Assembly: GCA_023416745.1 (NCBI GenBank)
Contig: JAEZHF010000078.1
Span: forward strand, 1-27,159
Direction: 5' to 3'
DNA length: 27,159 nucleotides
From: Bacillota bacterium
GTDB lineage: Bacteria > Bacillota > Clostridia > Christensenellales > SZUA-584
Shown here: positions 22,357 to 27,159 of the stretch, in pieces
Numbering within the stretch: the stretch's first letter is position 1
Layout of the letters: each line of letters begins with the position of its first letter
Program-made: the position numbers and the translations under genes
Notes under the pieces: generated by a model
What the model was told of the DNA's origin: nothing
The model's database searches: none
What the model saw: the letters and a program-made list of their open reading frames with translations, nothing else

Positions 22357-23091
22357 TTATATCACGAACCCGCCGCTGATGTCCAGCACCTGACCCGTCA
22401 CGAAAGCGGCTCTGTCGGACGCAAAGTAGTAGATCGCGTCGGCCACGTCACGCGGAGAGCCGATGACACCCAGCGGCGTTTCTTCCTTGATCGCGGCAAT
22501 CGCATCTTCGTCCAGATTGGCCGTCATCGCGGTGGCGATCACGCCGGGCGCGACACAGTTCACGCGAATGCCCGACGGGCCGACTTCCTTCGCGAGCGCC
22601 TTGGTCAGCCCGATCACGGCGGCTTTCGCAGCGCTGTAGTGCACTTCGCACGACGCGCCCACGTCGCCCCACATCGAGGACACGTTCACGATGCTGCCCG
22701 CTTTGCGCGAGATCATGCCGGGCAGCACAGCCTGACAGCAGTGGAACACGCCCTTCACATTCACATCGAACATGTCGTCCCACTCCCGTGCGGTGATGTC
22801 GGTGAACAGCTTCTGCTGCGCGATGCCTGCCCCACAGACCAGCGTATCGATGCGGGTAAACGCGCGGCACACCTTTTCAACCATCGCCTTCACCGCATAT
22901 GGGTCGCGCACGTCTGCCTGCACCTTTATCGCGCTCGCGTGACGCGCCTTGAGCTCGTCCGTCAGCGACTGAGCGGCGGTCTCACTGCTGTTATAATGCA
23001 CCGCCACGTTCCAGCCCTCCGCGGCGAAACGCTTGGCGGTCTCGCGGCCGATGCCTGTGGCCGCTCCGGTAATCAGTGCAGTCCGGCTCAT
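22357..23091 (-). CDS. ymfI: SDR reductase, probable EF-P 5-aminopentanone reductase
   Basis: 244 aa. The SDR cofactor motif TGAATGIG, the serine in NVSSMWGDVG and the YSAAK catalytic pair are intact. The stretches CGAGIAQQKLFTDIT, SSMWGDVGASCEVHYSAAK and the C-terminal GQVLDISGGFVI are, to my memory, typical of YmfI, which reduces the 5-aminopentanone modification on elongation factor P; FabG-type ketoacyl-ACP reductases are the alternative. It starts at the ATG at 23091 with AAGGA nine bases upstream, 14 nt after the nucleotidase gene. No efp gene is in the window. Confidence 0.85.
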   Translation of the reverse strand: MSRTALITGAATGIGRETAKRFAAEGWNVAVHYNSSETAAQSLTDELKARHASAIKVQADVRDPYAVKAMVEKVCRAFTRIDTLVCGAGIAQQKLFTDITAREWDDMFDVNVKGVFHCCQAVLPGMISRKAGSIVNVSSMWGDVGASCEVHYSAAKAAVIGLTKALAKEVGPSGIRVNCVAPGVIATAMTANLDEDAIAAIKEETPLGVIGSPRDVADAIYYFASDRAAFVTGQVLDISGGFVI

Positions 23092-23105
23092 GCGCTTTTA
23101 TCCTT

Positions 23106-23681
23106 TCAGTTCAGCTCGTCCAGCGTCAGTTCGAAGCTGGGCACGAACGTTTTCATGAAGTAGTCCACCTCGGGGCGTTTCATATCGTCTATCGTCTTCT
23201 TCAGCGCCTTCTTGGCCTTGGCAAATTCACTGTTGCCCGCGGACAGCTCTTCCACGCACTTGAGGTACGCGCAGATCTTGTCCGCTGCTTTCACGATGGC
23301 GTGCGCCTCATCGTCATCCCGCTGCTTCACCAACGGAGTGTATGCCCCGCGCAGCTCGTCGGGCAGCATGCCTAAAAGCTTGTCCTCCGCCACGCGCTCG
23401 ATTTGCTTATAAGCGTTCTTGATCTCGGGGTTGAAATACTTGATGGGCGTCGCGAGATCACCCGTGATCACCTCTCCGGCCTCGTGATATACCGCCAGCG
23501 CCATGACGCGTTCCGCGTTCACGCTGCCGCCAAAACGCGCGTTTTTGATCACCGCCAGCGCATGTGCGATCATCGCGGCCTGCAGCGAATGCTCCTGTAT
23601 GTTCTCGTCGCGCGTGTTGCGCATCAGCCCCCACCGTTTGATGTGCTTCATCCGCGCCATATATCCAAAAAAATGATACAT
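23106..23681 (-). CDS. YfbR-like HD-domain 5'-deoxynucleotidase
   Basis: 191 aa, close to E. coli YfbR (199). The metal-site residues appear in QEHSLQAAMIAHAL (H31) and AVYHEAGEVITGDLATPIKY (H66); the canonical HD is HE here (E67). The later DDDEAHAIVKAADKICAYLK supplies the final Asp. The family dephosphorylates deoxynucleoside 5'-monophosphates. The ATG at 23681 has AGGAGG at good spacing; readings upstream to 23765 lie before the SD. It leads the operon with the SDR and the decayed membrane gene. Confidence 0.87.
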   Translation of the reverse strand: MYHFFGYMARMKHIKRWGLMRNTRDENIQEHSLQAAMIAHALAVIKNARFGGSVNAERVMALAVYHEAGEVITGDLATPIKYFNPEIKNAYKQIERVAEDKLLGMLPDELRGAYTPLVKQRDDDEAHAIVKAADKICAYLKCVEELSAGNSEFAKAKKALKKTIDDMKRPEVDYFMKTFVPSFELTLDELN

Positions 23682-23703
23682 GATCTCGCCTCCTGTCCCA
23701 TCC

Positions 23704-23733
23704 ATTTTAATACACGGCAACCGGCTTTGACAA
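23704..23733 (-). promoter_or_regulatory. Promoter of the nucleotidase-SDR operon
   Basis: TTGTCA (23733-23728), 18-nt spacer, TAAAAT (23709-23704) on the minus strand. A 7-bp inverted repeat, CAGGTGT (23738-23744) and ACACCTG (23764-23770), lies just upstream. Confidence 0.5.
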
Positions 23734-23940
23734 TGTTCAGGTGTAAATTCCATCTGATTCATCACACCTGCCGCGATATTTACACTTTTTTCACTTGTTG
23801 TAACACCATATATCCGTTATAAAGGTTATAATGATAAATGTTTAGCATGCGGTTATTTCCGGCCTGCCGCATATGAGCAGCAGCAAAAGGGTTAATTATA
23901 CCGGGCTTTGGTAATAATCCGGGAAAGGAGATTGGCCTGC

Positions 23941-25098
23941 ATGGAAATACTAAGCAGCATCAATATCGTCACATTGGTTATGGTCTGCATAGTCGCGGCC
24001 CCGATTCTGGCCGGCATCATCTGGCCGCTGACCCATGACAGAATCCGCCGCTCCTTGGCCTCGCTGCTGAACAGTGTTATCCTGCTGGCGTCCATACTGC
24101 TTGCGGCCTGGCTGGCCAGAGTTCTGCTCGCCAGCGAGCCGGTGCTCGTCTGGCTGTATCAGCTGATACCCGACATGCAAGCAATGCTGGAGTTTCACTC
24201 CTTTTGGGTATACCTCGGTGCCTTCCTGATACTGACGTTCCTTATCGGCGCGCTACTGCATCTGCTGGCGCTGCCCTTCTATATATTCGCGCTGACGCCG
24301 GTGTCCAACGCCATCGGATCTGCAGTCTGTTCCTTGCGAAGCCCCGTTCGACGAGCCGTCAGTGCCTTTTGGAAGCTGCCCAAAGCCGTCTGGCTGGTGC
24401 TGCTTTTCACCATACTGCTGAACTTTTATACCAGCTATTTTAACAGCCCGCTCATATCGACGTACGCCAGCCAATCCGCACCGTACCAGCTCGTCCGGCA
24501 AAATATCGTTCAGCCCCTGCTGAGCAACGGCACCGTTAAAAACATTCAGGTTCTGTTCAGCGATTCGTTCAAAATGGCAGAGACGGAGGTTCAGGATCTG
24601 GCCGGCAAATATCTGGTCAGATATTTCAACGGCATGACGCTGGATCAGGCAACAGCGTCCAGCGCCGAAATCGACGCTGCTGCCAGAGAAATCGTTGGCT
24701 CCGAGACGGATGACCGGCAGAAGGCCTATCTGATCTATATGTGGATCTGCGAAAACCTCACCTACGATAACGAAAAAGCCGTCATGATCGCACAGGACCC
24801 CTCCAGAGTGTCCTCAGGGGCTATCGTCGCGTTCAACACCCGCACCGGCATCTGCTTTGACTTTGCCTGTCTGTATGTGGCGATGTGCCGTGCTGTGGAC
24901 GTTCATGTCCGTTTCCTCACCGGCCTTGGATATACGGGCGATGAATGGGGCGACCACGCGTGGAACCAGGCTTTCGACTCCGGCGAGGGCGTCTGGGTCA
25001 ACGTGGATACCACCTTTGGCAGCTCGGGCATCAGCTATTTTGACACGCCACATTTTTACCTCGATCATATGGACGGCGTCGTTCAGGGCGAATGGTAG
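23941..25098 (+). CDS. Membrane-anchored transglutaminase-like protein
   Basis: 385 aa. Four hydrophobic segments fill roughly residues 8-30, 40-65, 88-118 and 148-168; the first part resembles CvpA-like proteins. After a linker, the C-terminal domain has the transglutaminase-like triad: Cys305 in GICFDFACLY, His339 in DHAWNQAF and Asp356 in VNVDTTFG. Such domains are proteases or peptidoglycan- or protein-modifying enzymes, likely facing outside. The ATG at 23941 has AAAGGAG about ten bases upstream. No clear promoter is visible, though TATAAT occurs at 23827; the gap 23682-23940 otherwise holds only the divergent nucleotidase promoter. Substrate unknown. Confidence 0.85.
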   Translation: MEILSSINIVTLVMVCIVAAPILAGIIWPLTHDRIRRSLASLLNSVILLASILLAAWLARVLLASEPVLVWLYQLIPDMQAMLEFHSFWVYLGAFLILTFLIGALLHLLALPFYIFALTPVSNAIGSAVCSLRSPVRRAVSAFWKLPKAVWLVLLFTILLNFYTSYFNSPLISTYASQSAPYQLVRQNIVQPLLSNGTVKNIQVLFSDSFKMAETEVQDLAGKYLVRYFNGMTLDQATASSAEIDAAAREIVGSETDDRQKAYLIYMWICENLTYDNEKAVMIAQDPSRVSSGAIVAFNTRTGICFDFACLYVAMCRAVDVHVRFLTGLGYTGDEWGDHAWNQAFDSGEGVWVNVDTTFGSSGISYFDTPHFYLDHMDGVVQGEW

Positions 25099-25114
25099 CT
25101 TAAGCTTTTAGGCC

Positions 25115-25144
25115 TTGACTTTTCAACCCCGCAGGGCGTATAAT
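25115..25144 (+). promoter_or_regulatory. Sigma-A promoter of the TPP riboswitch-thiT unit
   Basis: TTGACT (25115-25120), 18-nt spacer, TATAAT (25139-25144), about 10 nt before the aptamer. Confidence 0.75.
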
Positions 25145-25149
25145 GCAGT

Positions 25150-25245
25150 CAGCCGCTGGGGGTGCCATATTTGGCTGAGATGCGCTGTGCGCAAAACCCT
25201 TTGAACCTGTTGGGTCATTCCAACGTAGGGAAGCAAGATTCACGT
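25150..25245 (+). promoter_or_regulatory. TPP riboswitch (THI element)
   Basis: The conserved aptamer blocks occur in order: GGGGGTGCC, GGCTGAGA, ACCCTTTGAACCTG, GGGTCATTCCAACGTAGGG and AAGCA. TPP binding should favour the terminator at 25251-25284 and lower thiT transcription, the normal logic for a thiamine transporter. Confidence 0.95.
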
Positions 25246-25250
25246 CTTAC

Positions 25251-25284
25251 AAGACCTGTGCGGTGCATGGGTCTTTGCTTTTTT
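25251..25284 (+). terminator. Riboswitch terminator
   Basis: AAGACCTGTGC pairs with GCATGGGTCTT around a GGT loop, then TGCTTTTTT. It starts directly after the aptamer and about 100 nt before the thiT start. Confidence 0.85.
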
Positions 25285-25306
25285 AAAGGGGATATACGCG
25301 GGGTAT
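25281..25306 (+). promoter_or_regulatory. Candidate SigB-type promoter after the riboswitch terminator
   Basis: TTTTAA (25281-25286), 14-nt spacer, GGGTAT (25301-25306), 11 of 12 matches to GTTTAA-GGGTAT with the same 14-nt spacing as the site before the kinase gene at 621-646. The -35 box overlaps the T-run of the terminator. A transcript from here would contain no aptamer. Confidence 0.45.
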
Positions 25307-25380
25307 ATTCTTTTTTTATAAGCAGGCGTCTTCTCTCCTTCAAGCCTCATGCGGAAATACTATTATCAGAGGTGGATCAA

Positions 25381-26061
25381 ATGGAGAACTACGAAACATT
25401 CAGTGAAAGCTTCGGGGCGTTCCTTGAAGCCAACCGGACATGGATACTCATCGTCGCCGCCGCAATACTGGTGATCGGCGCACTGGTGCTGGTGTCCGTG
25501 CTGCGCAAACGCCGCGACGCGCACAGCAGCTGGACGGTGCGCGAACTATCTGTCGCGGCGATGTGCCTGGCGCTCGCATTCCTGCTGTCGTTCATCAAAG
25601 TGTTCGAGCTGCCGCAGGGCGGGTCCGTCACACCCGCGAGCATGCTGCCTATCATGCTGTTCGCTTACATTTACGGCACGCCCAAGGGACTGCTGGTGGG
25701 GCTGGCCTATAGTCTGCTCCAGTGCCTGCAGGATTTCTACGTGGTGCACTGGGCACAGTTTCTGCTGGACTATACCATCGCTTTTACGATATTGGGCCTT
25801 GCGGGGCTGTTCAAAAAGAGCATCGTTCCCGGCATGGTGATCGCGGGCGTGCTCCGCTTCATCGCGCACACCATATCGGGCGTCGTGTTTTTCGGCGAAT
25901 ACGCGGGCGTCGGGCAGTCCGCACTGGCCTACTCCGCGGGCTACAACTCCTTCGCGCTGGTGGACCTCGCTATCTGCGTCGTCATCGCGGCATTACCGCC
26001 TGTTCACCGCATGATCCGCGACATGAAGTCCCGGCTGGGCAGCAAGCCTGCTGCCGCTTAA
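25381..26061 (+). CDS. thiT: Energy-coupled thiamine transporter, ThiT S-component
   Basis: 226 aa, longer than typical ThiT (about 180-190) because of an added N-terminal membrane helix at residues 21-41. The conserved ThiT core is present: GGSVTPASMLPIMLFAYIYG, LQDFYVVHWAQFLLDYTIAF and RFIAHTISGVVFF. It binds thiamine in the membrane and works with a shared ECF ATPase/EcfT module, which is not in the window. The ATG at 25381 has AGAGGTGG about six bases upstream. It is controlled by the TPP riboswitch. Readings upstream pass through the aptamer and are rejected. Confidence 0.93.
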   Translation: MENYETFSESFGAFLEANRTWILIVAAAILVIGALVLVSVLRKRRDAHSSWTVRELSVAAMCLALAFLLSFIKVFELPQGGSVTPASMLPIMLFAYIYGTPKGLLVGLAYSLLQCLQDFYVVHWAQFLLDYTIAFTILGLAGLFKKSIVPGMVIAGVLRFIAHTISGVVFFGEYAGVGQSALAYSAGYNSFALVDLAICVVIAALPPVHRMIRDMKSRLGSKPAAA

Positions 26062-26074
26062 CCGCTCACAGGGA

Positions 26075-26103
26075 AAATGCCATCGTCCGCGGTGGCATTT
26101 TTT
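26075..26103 (+). terminator. Terminator of thiT
   Basis: AAATGCCA (26075-26082) pairs with TGGCATTT (26093-26100) around a 10-nt loop, with a run of T residues to 26103. Confidence 0.85.
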
Positions 26104-26212
26104 ATTGTCCAAAAGAGCCTGTGGCAAGTCTACGTGGCATAAAGAAATTTATTTGCCCGATCTCTTTATCTGTGATATTTTGTAATGATATTTCCATCCA
26201 AAGGAGGCAAGT

Positions 26213-27068
26213 ATGGGATTCGAACGTTTCATGCGAATCGCGATCGAAGAAGCCGAAGCCAGCCATCGGGAAGGCAACAACGGCTTTGGCGCAGTCATCG
26301 TGAAGGATGGAGCTCTTATCACCGCCTCACATGACAGAGAATAGTCTGACGGCGACCCCACATCTCATGCGGAAATGAACGCAATTAGAGAAGCCAGCAG
26401 GAAGCTCGGCAAGAAGCTTGATGGCTGTATACTGATAAGCACACATGAGCCGTGCCCGATGTGCGCCTCAGCTGTAGTTTGGTCGGGAATCACAGCTGTC
26501 GCCTATGGCTGTTCCATTAAGCAGACTCTTTCGCAGGGCAGAAAACGCATGGACATTCCCTGTACGCAAATCTTCAATAGAGCAGGGGCAGACATCAAGG
26601 TCTATGATGGTATTTTGAATTCCGAATGCTCGATTCTGTACCGGGATGATGTCAGAATGGAAATCATACGGCTTCGGAATGCTGATGACAACAGGCTTGG
26701 CGAATACAACGAGGAATCTGCCCGCAAGAGAACGGCGTGGTTTCAGGAAAACAAAGCCCGCTTCGAATTTATATCTTCGGATTTTTGATTCAGGTTACCG
26801 GCTTCTGCTTGAACGCTTTGACATTACGCCCGACGAAGCGCCCATCGTGCACAAAACGGCGGACAGAATCGTGTTCCATTCAAAAAACTTCTGCCCGACT
26901 CTGGAAGCATGCCGGATACTTGGCCTGAATACCCGGCATGTCTGCAAAATGCTGAATGAAGAGTCCACCGAAATACTGCTCAAGCAGATAGACAGCAGGC
27001 TTTGTTTTTCAAGAAATTACGAGAAACTCAGGCGAGACTGTCCTGAATTTTGTGTAAACCTCCGATAA
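26213..27068 (+). pseudogene. Nucleoside deaminase gene with amber, frameshift and IS lesions
   Basis: From the ATG at 26213 (SD AGGAGG) the frame reads FMRIAIEEAEASHREGNNG and FGAVIVKDGALITASHDRE, then TAG at codon 44, then continues SDGDPTSHAEMNAIREAS and HEPCPMCASAVVWSGI. HAE and PCPMC are the zinc site of the cytidine/guanine/tRNA-adenosine deaminase superfamily. At 26786 the frame closes with TGA; skipping one T leads to DSGYRLLLERFDITPDEA and ends CFSRNYEKLR with a foreign tail after 27032. From memory, intact relatives are about 290 residues and contain this C-terminal part followed by PYTEYCEEM-like residues. So the gene has a nonsense codon, a one-base loss and a truncation by the adjacent element. 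Confidence 0.82.
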
Positions 27069-27103
27069 GGTGTAAGAAGGAAGCACCTAAACGGAGGTTT
27101 TTT
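27056..27103 (+). terminator. Hairpin at the IS end that pairs the transposase SD
   Basis: AAACCTCCG (27056-27064) pairs with CGGAGGTTT (27092-27100), and AGGTG (27068-27072) with CACCT (27084-27088); six T residues follow. It is a good terminator for incoming transcripts, and the GGAGG of the next gene lies in its 3' arm. Confidence 0.7.
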
Positions 27104-27104
27104 C

Positions 27105-27159
27105 ATGGCACGAAAGATTACACCGGAACGTAGGGAACAAAGGAAGAAGCTCTTGGCAT
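27105..27159 (+). CDS. Partial CDS, possible IS256-family transposase N-terminus
   Basis: Only 18 codons are present (MARKITPERREQRKKLLA), cut by the window edge. The ATG follows GGAGG by seven bases. A basic MARxxxxTPE-like start is found, to my memory, in clostridial IS256-family transposases, but 18 residues cannot prove it. An unrelated DNA-binding protein is possible. Confidence 0.45.
   Translation, partial: MARKITPERREQRKKLLA

Larger units (their letters stand above)
27033..27159 (+). mobile_element. Left end of a probable insertion sequence (IS256-like, partial)
   Basis: The deaminase homology stops at 27032, and the following 70 nt hold a hairpin and then an open frame starting at 27105. 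I infer that an element begins near GAGACTGTCCTGAATTTTG. The family call is weak: the encoded start resembles IS256-type transposases as I remember them. The element runs off the window, so its right end cannot be seen. Confidence 0.4.

Noticed and set aside
23798..23832. TTGTAA and TATAAT as a promoter for the transglutaminase-like gene
   Set aside because: The spacing is 23 nt, too long for sigma-A, and the start codon is over 100 nt away.
24203..24212. GGGTAT inside the transglutaminase-like gene and similar hits in other coding regions
   Set aside because: They are within coding sequence and have no matching -35 box or gene start nearby.
26775..26800. Programmed +1 frameshift at UUU-UGA in the deaminase
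   Set aside because: No SD-like stimulator lies just upstream and the gene already has an amber codon and an IS-truncated end, so decay is simpler. Kept as a side remark only.
1..27159. CRISPR arrays, tRNA, rRNA, prophage or defence systems
   Set aside because: No regularly spaced repeats, no cloverleaf-like sequences and no recognisable phage or defence proteins were found by eye on either strand.

Overview
The window looks like chromosomal DNA from a moderately GC-rich, endospore-lineage member of the Clostridia. The grounds are the SCIFF peptide/maturase pair, a SigH gene behind the mrnC-thyX-rlmB-yacP cluster, a T-box leader, a TPP riboswitch with a ThiT-type transporter, a GlpP antiterminator and near-consensus sigma-A promoters with strong Shine-Dalgarno sites. 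No tRNA, rRNA or CRISPR array was seen. Most of it is ordinary housekeeping and regulatory sequence; the right-hand third holds several decayed genes and the left end of a probable insertion sequence.

Layout. 1-2.1 kb (minus): a SigB-type stress module made of an RsbV-like STAS antagonist, an RsbW-like protein that has lost its ATP-binding residues, a sigma-B/F/G-family sigma factor, and a separate intact HATPase kinase with its own SigB-type promoter. 2.1-4.3 kb (minus): an alpha/beta hydrolase and a Gfo/Idh/MocA oxidoreductase. 4.3-5.0 kb (plus): glpP. 5.0-7.9 kb (minus): a membrane protein, the 49-residue SCIFF precursor, its radical-SAM maturase and a gamma-carbonic-anhydrase-like protein. 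7.9-12.1 kb (minus): gnd, zwf, a cyclase-family hydrolase and an unknown protein in one tight operon. 12.2-14.2 kb (minus): an acyl-CoA synthetase behind a complete T-box leader that I read as leucine-specific. 14.3-16.0 kb: an AEC transporter and two half-size TauE/SafE genes.

16.1-19.3 kb (plus): mrnC (apparently leaderless), thyX, rlmB, yacP/rae1 and sigH. 19.3-21.7 kb (plus): a DUF4440-like pseudogene, a zinc-ribbon membrane protein and a Cys-rich MarR regulator with two candidate operators. 21.7-23.7 kb (minus): a YfbR-like HD nucleotidase, a YmfI-like SDR and a frameshifted membrane protein. 23.9-26.1 kb (plus): a membrane transglutaminase-like protein, then the TPP riboswitch and thiT. 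26.2-27.1 kb: a nucleoside deaminase gene with three lesions, the last being the IS end.

Themes. Regulation by RNA structure recurs: T-box, TPP riboswitch, an SD-masking hairpin in front of the SCIFF locus, and a similar hairpin at the IS end. Two sites with GTTTAA-N14-GGGTAT-like geometry suggest that the local SigB-type factor feeds back on its own kinase and gives thiT a route around its riboswitch. Gene decay is limited to accessory genes.
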